Of a DNA stretch of 64,000 nt, positions 36,613 to 49,130 are shown one piece after another. Numbering within the stretch: position 1 is the first letter of the stretch; each line of letters begins with the position of its first letter. The translations under genes were made by a program, and so were the position numbers. Where the stretch lies: assembly GCF_010389155.1 (NCBI RefSeq), contig NC_057766.1, positions 1,798,001 to 1,862,000 on the forward strand. The letters are read 5' to 3'. Source of the DNA: Erigeron canadensis (Eukaryota; Streptophyta; Magnoliopsida; Asterales; Asteraceae). The notes beneath the pieces were generated by a model. That model saw only the letters and a list, made by a program, of their open reading frames with translations, was not told the origin of the DNA and searched no databases.

Positions 36613-36677
36613 TAAATTGGCATCAGAGCTTGTTCAATCTATATTGGGTTAAACGAGTTACAATATTTTTAACACTC

Positions 36678-39600
36678 ATGGCAAGACAAGGATTTGATCT
36701 TAGTCATGTTGTTGTCCCAATTTTCGATGGTGAAAACTACGATTATTGGTGTGTCAAAATGGAGACATTATTCCAATCTTTAGATGTGTTAGATGATGTC
36801 CATAATACATTTGAAGAGCCATTATCAACTGAAAAACAAACGGTTGAACAAATGGCTGAATTAAAAAAGAAAAGAAGCAGAAATGCAGCTGTTTTAAGTA
36901 TGATTTAGCGGGGAGTCATACCATCAATTTTTCCAAAGATCATGCGGATCAAGAATGCTAAAGAAGCTTGGGAAGTTCTCAAAGAAGAATTCCAAGGCGA
37001 TGTAAAAGTGAAAGCTATCAAATTGCAGTCTCTCAGACAGGATTACGAGAATATGAAGATGAAAGAAAATGAGTCACTTAATGACTATTCGTCTAGATTA
37101 ACCGATTTGGTTAACCAGATGAAAAGTTATGGTGATGAAATTGATGACCAAAGAATCGTCGAGAAAATTCTCATTACCATTCCGGAAAAATTTGATCCAA
37201 TTATAGCAGTCATTGAAAACACCAAAGATCTCAAAACTTTGGGTATTCAAGAACTGTTAAGTTCGTTGAAGTCTTACGAGCAACACATGACACGTCACAC
37301 TGGCAGGACGATTGAAAGTGCATTTCAGTCCGGTTTACAAAGTGATAAAAAGCCACCACAAAGTTACGAAAGAGGGAGCTCATTCCGTGGTGGAAGAGGA
37401 GGCAGAAATTTTAGAGGTCGAGGACGTGGCCAAAGCTATGGAGCTTCAAGACCCCGATTCAACTTTGAAAGAAAATCACTCGCCGAAGCAAATTCTTACA
37501 AATGTTCGATTTGCAAGAAAGATAATCATGATGAAAAAGATTGTTGGAACAAAGGAAAGTTTCAATGTTCTTATTGTAATAGATTTGGACACCTTGAAAA
37601 ATTTTGTCAACAAAAGAACCAACAACAACAAGCCAACTACTCCGAAGAAAAACAAAAAGATGGAAATGTCTTTTTTTGTCACTCAGCCACCGTCAACAAA
37701 ACTGACATTTGGTTTCTTGACAACGGTTGTAGTAATCATATGACCGGTGATGAAAGTATTTTGGTCAATATTGATACTACAATTAAATCTCATGTGAAAA
37801 TGGGAAATGGAGCTGTGGTGCAAGTGAAAGGCAAAGGCAAGATCCCGGTGGAAACCAAAAGAGGTACCAAATACATTAATGATGTTTTGTTAGTTCCCGA
37901 TCTTGACCAAAATTTGCTTAGTGTTTGACAACTTGTAGAGCATGGATACTCTATAATTTTTGAAGGAAAAGGTTGCAACATTTATGACAAAGGCAAGAAC
38001 AAAAGTTTAATGCAGAAGATAACAATGGGAAAGAACAGAAGTTTTCCCATCACACTCAAATATGGGAATCACATTGCTTTAAAAGCAACAGTTGCATATG
38101 AGTCTTTGTTATGGCACAGGAGACTTGGACATCTGAATTTTCAGAGTCTAAATTTACTTCACCAGAAAAATATGGTTGGAGGTTTGCCACAAATTCAAGA
38201 AGTTGAAGGAGTTTGTGAAGGGTGTGCACTCGGAAAGCATCATCAGAAACCATTTCCGAAAGGAGTTGCTTTAAGAGCCAAAGGAATACTCGAGCTAGTA
38301 CACACCGATCTTTGTGGTCCAATGAGCAATCCTTCTCATGGTAATAATATCTATTTCATTCTATTTATTGATGATTTTAGTAGAATGACATGGGTTTATT
38401 TCATGAAAGAAAAATCACAAGTTTTTGGAATTTTTAAAAAGTTTAAAAGTTTTGTCGAAAAACAAACTGGTTGTTTTATCAAAGTGTTAAGAAGTGACCA
38501 AGGCAAAGAATATAATTCAAAAGAGTTTGATAAGTTTTGTGAAGATGAAGGCATGGAAAGACATGTTACCACACGATATACACCTCAACAAAATGGTGTA
38601 GTCGAAAGAAAAAATCAAACCATGGTAGAGATGGCGAAATCAATGTTGCATGAAAAAGGTTTACCAAAAAGTTTTTGGGCAGAAGCAGTTTACACGGCAG
38701 TTTACTTGTTAAACAGAAGTCCCACAAAAGCTTTAAATGACAAGACTCCACATGAAGCGTGGAATGGAAGAAAACCCTCGGTAAGGCATCTTAAAATTTT
38801 TGGATGTGTTTGTTATTCTCAAATACCAAAACAAAAGAGGCACAAGTTAGATGAAACAAGTGAAACTTGTATTTTTGTAGGCTATAGTAGCAAATCAAAA
38901 GCTTATAGATTGTATAGCCTAAATAAGAAAAATGTCATTATTAGTAGAGATGTAGTTTTTGATGAAAATTCTTCCTGGAATTGGGAAGAAGAAAAGAAAG
39001 AGGGTAAGTGTTTCTATGAAAAATATGCAGGATGGAGCTGTTTCAGAATCCGAAGAAGATCATCAAGCAAATGATGAAGTACCAAATGAACCATCCCCGA
39101 GTTCACCTCCATCAACACCAACAAACCAAAGTTCTCAAGCATCTTCACCATCTTCAAGTCCACCACCAAAATTTCGTGGACTAACAGATTTATATGATAA
39201 CACATAAGAGATTATTTGTCATTTTTGTCAGGTAGAACCAGAAAGTTTTGAAGAAGCGATTCAAAATGAATCATGGAGGAATGCAATGGAGGAAGAAATT
39301 AGAGTCATTGAAAAGAACAAGACATGGGAGCTCGCAGACAAACCGATAGATAAAGATGTCATTGGTGTCAAATGGATCTACAAAGTCAAATTCAATGCAG
39401 ACGGTACGGTGCAAAGAAACAAGGCAAGACTAGTCGCAAAAGGCTACTCACAACAGCCTGGAGTTGACTATGACGAAACCTTTGCTCCAGTTGCTCGAAT
39501 GGATACAATCCGAGCAGTCATTGCATTAGCGGCTCAGAAAGGTTGGTCTTTATACCAACTTGATGTCAAATCAGCATTTTTGAATGGAGAACTCAAGGAA

Positions 39601-40782
39601 GAAGTTTATGTGCATCAACCTCAAGGATTCGAGGTTAAAGGAAAAGAAGAAAAAGTTTACAAGTTGAAGAAAGCTCTTTATGGGCTTAAACAAGCACCGC
39701 GAGCATGGTATAGCCAAATTGATGGTTATTTCAAATAAAAAGGTTTTGATCAAAGCAAGAGTGAGCCAACCTTGTCTGTCAAAAATCAAGGTAAAAACGA
39801 TATCCTTATTGTGGCACTCTATGTCGATGATCTTGTTTTCACAGGAAATAACGCAAAAATGATTGAAGATTTCAAGGATGAAATGATGAAGAAATACGAG
39901 ATGAGTGATTTAGGCCTTCTAAATCATTTTCTTGGAATGGAAATCTATCAAGATGATAGCGGAGTTTCTATATGCCAAGAAAAATATGCCGAGAAGATTT
40001 TAAAATTTTTTGACATGTCAGAATGCAAATCGAAGGACACTCCTTTGGTTGTGAATGAAAAGCTCATGAAAGAAGACGGTTCAAATAAAGTGGACGCCAC
40101 ACTTTATCGAAGCTTAGTCGGAAAATTGTTGTACCTCACAGCAACAAGACCAGACATTATGTTTACTGCAATTTTACTCTCAAGGTTTATGCACAATCCA
40201 AGTCATATTCACATGGGAGTTGGTAAAAGAATTTTAAGATATTTGCAAGGAACAAAAGATTTTGGAATCAAGTACGAGAAAAACAAAAGTTTAAATTTAC
40301 ATGGTTTTTGTGATAGTGATTGGGGTGGATGTACAAATGACATGAAAAGTACATTCGGATATATTTTCTCACTTGGTTCAGGTGTATTCAGCTGGTGTTC
40401 AAAGAAGCAACAAACAGTTGCGCAATCATGAGCAGAGGCAGAGTATGTAGCAGCAGCTCTAGCCACATCACAAGCAATTTGGACAAGAAGAATTTTTGAA
40501 GATATTGGTGAAAAGCAAATTGAGCCAACAACAATTTTTTGTGATAGTATGTCAGCGATAGCAATCGCAAAGAATCCTGTACATCACAGTCACACAAAGC
40601 ATATTGCTTTGAAACATCATTTTATCAGAGAAGCAATTGAAGACGAAGAAGTGAATCTCAAATTTTGTGGAACAAATGAGCAGTTAGCAGATATTTTTAC
40701 AAAAGCACTTCCACGAGAAAAGTTTCAAGAGCTCAGAAAACAACTGGGAGTTCAGCCAAAACACATTACGACGATAATGTAG
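36678..40782 (+). pseudogene. Ty1/copia gag-pol with in-frame stops and one frameshift
   Basis: Polyprotein order gag, protease, integrase, reverse transcriptase, RNase H. Gag starts MARQGFDLSHVVVPIFDGEN and has two CX2CX4HX4C knuckles (CSICKKDNHDEKDC, CSYCNRFGHLEKFC). Protease LDNGCSNHMTG; integrase WHRRLGH with Cys pair, then ELVHTDLCGP, RSDQGKEY and NGVVERKN; reverse transcriptase [11 protein letters not shown] and YVDD; RNase H CDSDWGG, AEAEY, CDSMSAI. Breaks: stops near 36906, 37926, 39205, 39736 and 40429, and a shift near 39010-39040. All catalytic motifs are otherwise recognisable. The start ATG at 36678 was preferred because the longer frame runs into the primer site. Confidence 0.95.
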
Positions 40783-40795
40783 AGTACTGTGTTTT

Positions 40796-41152
40796 TGCTC
40801 ACAAGGGAAAGAAAGGATAATTTCTAGATATTCAACAATGGAGGCTTTACCTAATATACAATTCAATCAACACCATGTGTTAAATATGTTGTAGGCTGTG
40901 GTTATTCACATTACACTTTGTTAACTTTGTATAGTAGAGTTGGTCATGCATTTTCATCTATAAAATCTGCATGACAAAGTAAAAGAAAAGCAAGTCTCCT
41001 AAAAATAAGTTTACGTACATCAACTTTTATAGTTTTTAAAGTATTACTTTCGTTTGTAATATTATCTTTTATAAATCCAAATTTTTAGTTTCCAAGTTTT
41101 TTTTATCCAATCAAGTGTCATATACTTAAGTAATTCCATCATATTTCCAACA
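40796..41152 (+). repeat. 3' LTR of the 4.9-kb Ty1/copia element
   Basis: 357 bp, nearly identical to the 5' LTR. It follows the end of RNase H by only 13 bases, and no clear polypurine tract precedes it, which suggests the true LTR start may be a little upstream. Confidence 0.85.
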
Positions 41153-41347
41153 GTCTTACTCAGCAACAATTCTCACTTAATACAAATTCAGTTAGAAATG
41201 ATCAGTGACCAATTCAGTCAACTTCAAATCCTGCATAGTCGATTTAGTTTTCATAAAGTCATAGTTCACAGCGTAGTAAATTTTTTTAAGGACGTTAACT
41301 GTTTGGACAAAAACGGATTTTGGTCAAAATGGCCCGTTTTGACATGT

Positions 41348-41799
41348 TGTTGGACTCACGTACTTGTGACCTTCACCGATCATATATCAGTCCGATATGA
41401 TAATTGACAAATAAATGAAATCCTTATGTCGGTAAATATACGATGGGCGTATTTACTATTAATGACATAATATAGGGTTTCCCATTAGGTGATTAGAATT
41501 AAAAAGGTTTATAATGCACATGACATAAAACACCAAGGGGGCTAAGTGTAAATGTTATATATATAAATATAACATAATTAATCATCATTAGTGACTAATG
41601 AATCACTAATCACGGCCACCATTATTTTGTGTATATGTTTTCTCTTCTTTCCCATCTAATCTATAATCACCTTAATTTGGGAACCGATCTCAATGGCAAG
41701 AATGCTGAATCAACTAACAGGTTCCACAGGATCTTCAAGTTAGTATTATTAATCATATTTACATTATATTTATTAATACGAATCATTAATTTTCCAACA
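41348..41799. mobile_element. 452-bp solo LTR with CATGT target duplication
   Basis: Starts TGTTGGACTCACG and ends TTTTCCAACA, flanked by CATGT at 41343-41347 and 41800-41804. TGTTGG...CCAACA ends are usual for Ty1/copia. No internal domain; the short open frames inside are not genes. Confidence 0.85.
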
Positions 41800-41804
41800 C
41801 ATGT

Positions 41805-42989
41805 ATCAGAAAAATAGCCATTATGACTCGTCATCAAAACCCACCCATTTTCTACCCAGTTTCGTGGTTGTCCATGACTATGTCTGGCTGGTTGTCTTTT
41901 ACAAGGTATATTCATGTGATGACTGATGATGTATATGTGAGTATGTTCTTGCTCCCTCCCTTATTCAAATACACGAACTTACATGATCGTGAATGTGATT
42001 TATAAACATATCAACCGTACTTGAAATAACTAACAATCATTATTAGCTGCAATTATCACCCATCCTTATCTCACCTATTGGGGGAAACTCATTTCCCACA
42101 AGGAATTTGTAAGAAATGAATACATGCTTATTGACTACTCTCTCTATTTCCAATGGGTTATCAAGTGGAACCCCGACAGGCTCATGTGCTTGGGTGTGTA
42201 ATGGGCTAATTAGAATAAAAACACCAGCCTACATTTCTATCTCAAATACACTTCTATAAACTACGTAAACCTGAAGCTTATGATTATTAAACACAGACTT
42301 TGCTGCAAAACATTTTGTTATTCAGTTCAAAGTATCTGAACCAAAAACTATTCCTTAGTTTTTAGTCTTTTAAAGCATATCATGTAACTAATCAAAAACT
42401 CGCAAGGTTGCAAAACCGAAAACCTATAACACAACTCAAGACTTTAGAAGTATTTAGTCTTTTACATCATTCGTGTTTAAATACTGATGAAGTTCATGTT
42501 TCGAACACTTCAGGTTCTGTCTCAGAATACAGAAGTCCTATTTACTGATAATAATAATAACAAAGTCCTATTTAGTTTTTACTGAAGTTATATATAATAA
42601 TACTGATATTGAACTCCTATGTATGAGTATTTAGACTTGGCCTTTTGTATGAATCAAGCAATACCAAATGCGACTGACATCTCACAGAAGATAGACCATG
42701 ACACCAAATTCTGTAAACCTGGAAAAATTTACAGAAATGGATGTTCGTATAAGAACAAAACTACCACAATTTCAAAATACAAGCATAAAAAACAATGATA
42801 CTGATAGTCGATACTGAAGTATTATTAATAAACAGCAGCAACCAGCCATTCTATGAAGGTTGATACTCAATTATAAATACTGAAACAGTAGCCAGCCAAC
42901 CATTCTCTGAGAGGCGATACTGAAATAGAATTACAATTACTGAAATAGAATTACAATTACTAAAAAACAGTAGCCAGCCAGCCATTCTA
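41805..42989. other. AT-rich stretch ending in TACTGA-type repeats
   Basis: No gene seen. From about 42780 to 42975 irregular copies of GATACTGAA and AATTACTGAAATAG recur, and CAGCCAGCCATTCTAT occurs repeatedly (42840-42990). This is copy c of the TACTGA family. Confidence 0.5.
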
Positions 42990-43489
42990 TAGAGTAAATT
43001 ACACTTTTCGTCCCTAAAGTTGGCTTGTTTTTCACTTTTGATCTCTAAACTTTAAAAATTACAATTTTGACCCTAAAGTTGGCCAATTTTTTCAATAATC
43101 GTCCTTTGGCCTTACGGCGTTAAAAAATAGCCGTTGACGTACGCACGTGCTAGACACGTGAGGGCACTAATGTCATTTCACCTTACACTGAGGGACGGAA
43201 AGTGAAAAAATAGTTACTTGAGGGACGAAAAGTGAAAAAATAGCTACTTGAGGGACGAAAATTGAAAATCATACAAATAAACTTATTTTTCCATTATTTC
43301 TTTTCCGATCTTCTTCTCCGATCATTTTTACCGATGGAATTTTCCGACTTTGAATCCAAATCTATACCACAAACAAAATCATTTACTCAAATTCATGACA
43401 TTCAAAACACAACCAATCAAACAAATTATAGTTCAAACATGTCAGTCATCTTTTTCTTTTTCTTTTCTAAATTTTGATTTTAATTGAAA

Positions 43490-43830
43490 GGAAGACGGTG
43501 GATGGTGGTGATTCTAGGTGGCGGCGGTTGGTTAGTGGTGAATGTAGACGGCGGTGGTTGGAGGTGACTGTAGATGGCGGTGTTTGGTGGTAATTGTAAG
43601 CGGTGGTGGTTGGTAGTGATTGTAGGCGGTGGTGGCTGGTGGTGATTGTAGGCGGTGGTGGCTGGTGTTGATTGTAGTGGCAGTGGCTGGTGGTAATTAT
43701 AGGCGGCGGTGGCTGTGGGTGGCAATTGCTCGTGGTGGTTATAGACGACGGTGGCTGGTGCTGGTTACAGACGGAGGTGGCTGGTAGCAAGGCTGTTGAT
43801 AGTGGTTATTAGGTGGTGGTGATTGGAGAG
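43490..43830. repeat. ~30-bp GGTGGTGATTGTAGGCGGTGGTGGCT-type minisatellite
   Basis: About eleven degenerate copies fill the centre of the foldback element. They give a threonine/proline-rich frame on the minus strand, which I read as compositional rather than a gene. Confidence 0.8.
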
Positions 43831-43934
43831 GCTTGGGGGTAAAGGGAAAATAAATGTCTAGTCGGAAAATTTTCTTAGAAAAGATGATCGGAAAAGAAAG
43901 AATGGAAGAATAAATTTATATGTATGATTTTCAT

Positions 43935-44100
43935 TTTTCGTCCCTCAAGTAGCTATTTTTTCACTTTTTGTCCTTCAAGTAGCTATTTTTTCACTTTTCG
44001 TCCTTCAAGTAGCTATTTTTTCATTTTTCGTCCTTCAAGTAGCTATTTTTTCACTTTTCGTCCTTCAAGTAGCTATTTTTTCACTTTTCGTCCCTCGGTG
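43935..44100. repeat. 30-bp tandem repeats in the right arm of the foldback element
   Basis: About five to six near-identical copies of a 30-bp unit containing CAAGTAGCTATTTTTTCACT. The left arm (43190-43265) has only two to three copies in inverted orientation, so the arms have diverged in copy number. Confidence 0.9.
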
Positions 44101-44576
44101 TATGGTGAAATAACATTAGTGCCCTCACGTGTCTAGCACGTGCGTACGTTAACGGCCATTTTTTAACGCCGTAAGGCCAAAGGACGATTATTGAAAAAAT
44201 TGGCCAACTTTAGGGTCAAAATTGTAAATTTTAAAGTTTGGGGATCAAAAGTGAAAAAAATGCCAACTTCAAGGACGAAAAGTGTAATTTACTCTAAAGT
44301 ATATGTAAATTATAAGATTTACCAGACCATGGTACACAATGTTGTGATCATTAATATTTTTTACTCGAGGCTCATTCCCTTCTCAATGAAGAGCAATTTT
44401 TTCACCATTTCCAGACTCAAACATTGTTATCCAAACTATTATAGAATATGTTGGACTCCCACCTAAATCAATAATAAAATCACGCAAACCGGTCAATATA
44501 CAAAACATAATTTAACATAACATGCCACTTAATCAGTAATTAAACTTTTCTTGTAATCTTGCTAATAATCATATTA

Positions 44577-46176
44577 CCTGAATTTTGATATTCTCTTTTG
44601 TGATATCAAGATTCTCATACTTCATAGTACTCCTAATGACCTCACTTTCTTTTCCAGTAGAACCCAGAAGCCAATTCTGACCAAAATCCACGTCGGTCTT
44701 TAACACAACTGATCTGGTTCGAGTAAGATTAACTTGTGGCATAAGTAGACTTAAAAGTTAAACTAAAGTGAAATTTGACACAAATCTGTTTGATATTTTA
44801 TTCAATCAACAGAATTAAAATGAAACTCACTTGATTTTTTATCGCAGTTTGAAATTATGTTATGCCATGTCCTTATCCTACCATCTTCTCCATATTCCTA
44901 AACAACATATATATTCCCAGAAAATTAGATTAATTTTAACCAAAAGACCCTAATCAATCAACTCAAAATAAATAACGTAACATAAAAAAAGGTACCTTTG
45001 CTGTCAGTGAAATATACAACGAAGGTATCCACCCTGTTTTCACCATCATAGTCAACAACATCCAACTTACTTCAACCACTTTTTGCCTATGTCAAATATT
45101 GAGTCAAATATTGAAGTACCATTACTGAAAAAGTAGCGAGACTGAATGATGATACTGATGCAAGATTACTGAAGTCCAATCTGATTACTGATGATGATAC
45201 TGAACTATATTACTGAGAGCTGATATTGAAGAACCATTACTCAGATCAAAATATATGCTATATATACATATACATATATACGTACTTATATATATACATA
45301 TAATAAAAGTATCCGTTTAAATAATTATAACTAAATAAACAAAAAAACGTGATATTACTTCTTGTTCTTCTTTACCATTAAAACAAATGTCACCATAAAT
45401 AATCACCCACAAAAAGTAGTACCTTGTTCTTAATGAAAAATATGAACATTTTCTTTTTCTTCCAACGTCATCCTTTCTTATCATACAACACCTGGTTTCC
45501 TTTTATACATATCCAAACACAAAAATGATTATGGTGACATAGTTTATTCAAACCCAAACAACCTCCATGAACTTTAGATATTCTAAAAAGTAAAAACTAA
45601 CCAATCAAAATGTAATGTCTTCTGAAACAATGTATGTAAAGGATATCTTTTCGTGAGGGTTGTACTCAAGAGATATTGTTGATATATGTTAATTACATTC
45701 TCCAGGTAAAACCACAAGCATCACCATGATCCAGGTAATCTGAAGAAAGATGCAGATGGAGATATTAAACAAAGAAAAAGTGCTTCAAATTAGTTATCAA
45801 AAAGGTTACCTCAATCAAATCTCTTAACTTACAGAGAACATCAATTGGATTTCTCAGTCTCCTCAATTCCTCATGCCCCTGCTTCTTCCATGTTTCATAT
45901 ATGATATCAACAAAATAGAACATTTAAGATTATATAATAGTTTAGGAAAAGTAAATGTACACAACAACCAAATTAGGAAGAAAAAAAAATCAAAACCCAT
46001 AAAACATACCTTGGATGGATAATTACAAACAAACTCGTACCTTAAGGAAATCACTGAACAAAAGATTAGTAACAAACACAGAAAAAAAACATTTAAAACA
46101 TATTCTTACGATTTTTTACAGCCCCCGCTGCAACTTTTGCTAAGCCCACTTGTTGTTGAAACCATCGATACGCCAT
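44577..46176 (-). pseudogene. Unidentified multi-exon gene, 5' part
   Basis: Minus-strand exons that join in phase: 46176-46110 (MAYRWFQQQVGLAKVAAG), 46053-46010 (ISLRYEFVCNYPSK) and 45878-45810 (GHEELRRLRNPIDVLCKLRD), with GT/AG borders. Further exon-like stretches follow: about 45090-45002 (read best as KTGWIPSLYISLTAK), 44898-44840 (EYGEDGRIRTWHNI) and 44747-44577 (LTRTRSVVLKTDVDF, then a GTAATA donor), but their limits and phases are not settled. I do not recognise the protein. A TACTGA-type minisatellite sits at 45105-45245. The downstream end may be the three exons at 34.8-35.2 kb. Confidence 0.4.
45105..45245. repeat. TACTGA-type degenerate minisatellite, copy d
   Basis: Copies of GATACTGA, GATTACTGAAGTCCAAT and CCATTACTGAA at 15-30-bp spacing. 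Confidence 0.6.
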
Positions 46177-46683
46177 TTACGTAGTTGAAATTTGAAGGAT
46201 ATACTAATGAAATAAAACATGCTCCTGAAACAAAAATTATAAAATATGATTGAAAACCAAAACCTTAAATACATAAGTTTATAATTAATTTCCAATTTCT
46301 AATAAATTTGCATTCAACGTATTTTACTATTAACCATTCTGATTTTTATACATCTAAATTTTTAATAATCACCAACAAAAAAAATTTACCTTGTTGATAA
46401 TGAAAAATCTGAAGTCTTGTTGCTCTTCAATCCTTCCTTCTTATCATTTAAATGCAAAACATGCTTCATATTGTTAGAAAAGAAGATTTGAGGATCAGTA
46501 TCCGAGTCATCATTTCCTCTATTAGCTCTGAACTTGGGCATTACTCCAAGAAAAGAATCGACTAGAAAATTTAGTTGATATGTTTCCAAATTTAGCTTAT
46601 AATTGTCTTATAAATTGTAACCGGTTGTATCAACCAATTCATATCAATAACAATTATCTTAAATCCAATTCTAATTCTTATCA
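46177..46683. other. Region before the outer copia element, probably with its 5' LTR end
   Basis: A primer-site-like TGGTATCAAAGCC at 46684 implies that the sequence just before it is the end of a 5' LTR, but the LTR start cannot be fixed. A minus-strand open frame at 46389-46589 (NDDSDTDPQIFFSNNMKHVL, ending at a CAAG|GTAA donor) may be an upstream exon of the unidentified gene. Confidence 0.35.
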
Positions 46684-46768
46684 TGGTATCAAAGCCACGA
46701 TTTTGGGCTTCATCATTTACCTGTTAAAACATCAAACTATATCACCTTAAGTCGAAATCACAGCCACC

Positions 46769-48488
46769 ATGGCAGACGGTGCCGGCGGCTCTAATTCCGA
46801 CTTGGCATTACAGTTGGCCACATTATTACAAAACACAACAAATCATCAATCACAAAACTCCAAACTATCTGATAATCTTCGGATCAATCTAAAATTAAAC
46901 AGTTTGAATTATGCCTTGTGGACCCGAATGATCCGGGTGGCTATAGGCGGTCGATCAAAAAACATATTATCACATTTAACCGAAACACCACCCACCGAAA
47001 AAGCAACAACAGAACAAAAGGAGTTATGGGAACAAGAAGACCTGATTGTATTCTCATGGCTCATCCAGAATATTGAACCAACAATAGTCGGGAATCTTAC
47101 CGAATTCGCCACTGCCAAAGATTTGTGGGACGCATTGGCAATCACTTACAGTAGTGGCAAAGACAAACTTCAAGCCTTCAATCTACATGTTAAAGCCAAT
47201 GAACTCAAACAAGCAAATAAAACCCTGGAAGAATTTTGGATTTCTTTGCAAGGGGTATGGGGGGGGGATCGACCGAATCGACCCCAACCCAATGAAGTGT
47301 CCAGATGATATCAAAGAGTATGCCAAAATAAGATCTAATCAAAAACTGTTTTAGTTCTTGAATGGCTTAGATCGAAAGTTTGAACCAATTATTCGAGAAG
47401 TTCTCCGGGTCGACCCGCTCCCTACCGTCGAATCCGCTTATGCCATGGTTCGAAAGGAAGCCGCTCACCAATTGATTATGGGAGCAATAAGTAATGAACC
47501 ACAAGGGGTTGCCTCCAGTTTAATTGCCGGTGACCATACCGGCGGCGGCGGCGGTTTTGTCACAAAAAGCCTTCGCCGGATCGACGGCAAGAAAAAGGAT
47601 AATCAAGATGACAAATCACGTCTTAAGTGTGAGAAGTGTGGTATGTCATGACACACGAAAGAACAATGTTTTGAAATCGTCGGATACCCGGACTGGTGGA
47701 TCGGTCCAAAGAAAAATACCAAATTCCCCAAGAATGAGAAAGAAAAGAACATCACACCTACCGCAAGCACTAACCCCAGCGGTGAAAATCGAAGATCTGA
47801 TGGTTTTGGTGGGGTAGCGGCGGCCGGTGGAAGGAGAGAAGAAGATGGTGATTTTTCGGTGGTAACAGGTAAAAGAAGAAAAGGAAACCAATTTTGTGGA
47901 AATAAGGAAACGATCGGGTTTCCTTTTAACCCTCCAACCTTTCTCAACAATTCTTTTTCTCCTCTCTTATCTTTACAAAATAATAATACTACTAGTTGTA
48001 GCAATAGTGAAAAAGGCCCACGTGATGGAAAAGTATTGAGTGCTCATGATAGTTCAAATGGCCCATGGATTTTTGATCGTGGTGCGACGGATACGATGAC
48101 ATACGAGCTGTCGGATTTTTCTGAAATTTCAAAACCAAAGAAAATATATATCGAAGCAGCAAATAAAAGGAAAATGGATGTAAAAACAGAAGGAACAATT
48201 AAAATTTCTCCGGATATTAAATTGTCCAACTGTCTTTATGTTCCGTCATTGTCACATAAACTCTTGTCAATTAGCCATGTGATAAAAGAATTAAATTGCT
48301 CAGTTCTCATGCATCCGAATTTTTGTCTCTTGCAGGATATCAGGACGGGACGGATTATTAGGCGTGGCACTGAAAGAGGAGGACTGTACTATGTCGACGA
48401 AGTGAATTCAAGTGGAAATGTGATGCTGGCTCATGGGACAAGTGAAAGAGCAGCATGGTTGTGGCATAGACGACTGGGACATCCTTGA
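46769..48488 (+). pseudogene. Outer Ty1/copia element: gag, protease and start of integrase
   Basis: Gag (NLRINLKLNSLNYALWTRMI, EQEDLIVFSWLIQNIEPTIV) follows a primer-site-like TGGTATCAAAGCC at 46684. The frame shifts at a G run near 47257 and meets stops near 47353 and 47649, the latter next to a knuckle remnant (CEKCGMS). The protease motif is altered (DRGATDTMT in place of DSGATDHMT). It reaches the integrase start (WLWHRRLGHP), where the 14.2-kb element is inserted. The remainder resumes at 62740. Confidence 0.9.
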
Positions 48489-48493
48489 GTTAG

Positions 48494-49128
48494 TGTTGAT
48501 GCATGTTGATGTGACAACAGCAACTTAGATTTGATATGTCGTTTAGATTGAGACATTATGTTAATTTATGTCGTATCTATATATGTAATTGATAGATTAT
48601 GGACTTTATGTTTTGGTAATGATCGATTACATGTTTTGGTGTTATATATATGTGTTATGTATGATGTTTGTTGTGTGATATACAAGTACAAACATAATAT
48701 GTGTTAGGATTCCTTAATAACACTTAGGAATATAACTAAGTCTTATATCTAACGAAGATAAGGTATATCTTCATTAGAGGCAAACGAAGATAAACTTCGT
48801 TTGGTACAAACGAAGATTAACTTCGTTACATGGGCTGGGCAGCTAAGTTCGTAAGAACAAAGCCCAGCAAGCCCAGTTCGACCTGAAACATATATATACG
48901 AATGAATACCCTAAAATAAATATAACATTCAACATACACGTACACCAGACACCTAAGTTCGTTCTATATCTTATAGAAACGAAGATAGCATAATACGGCT
49001 GATTATTTACTTGATAATTAGCGATATACCCATTTACTAATCAAACTAGTTATCTCGTGAGGATTCCGCACTCACGACATAATCATAGACGATCTCGAGA
49101 GCGATCTGTAGCTATCGAGGGACTCACA
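48494..49128 (+). repeat. 5' LTR of the 14.2-kb element
   Basis: 635 bp, TGTTGATGC...GACTCACA. It contains about nine ACGAA/TTCGT words, site II-like TGGGCT/AGCCCA motifs (48831-48875) and a TATA box (TATATATA, 48891). It differs from the 3' LTR by about four substitutions and one 2-bp indel. Confidence 0.95.
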
Positions 49129-49130
49129 AG

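Larger units (their letters stand above)
42990..44296. mobile_element. Foldback-type element with >200-bp inverted ends
   Basis: The ends are inverted copies starting TAGAGTAAATTACACTTTTC and staying similar for over 200 bp (CCTAAAGTTGGCCAATTTTT, GGCCTTACGGCGTTAAAAAA, CACGTGCTAGACACGTGAGG). Inverted similarity reaches into the centre (TCTTTTCCGATC-type words on both sides). No transposase. Long inverted ends fit Mutator-like or foldback elements; I could not find a matching target duplication. Confidence 0.8.

Noticed and set aside
43467..43790. His/Pro/Thr-rich minus-strand open frame
   Set aside because: It is the reading of a ~30-bp minisatellite in the core of the foldback element; no start context or splice signals.
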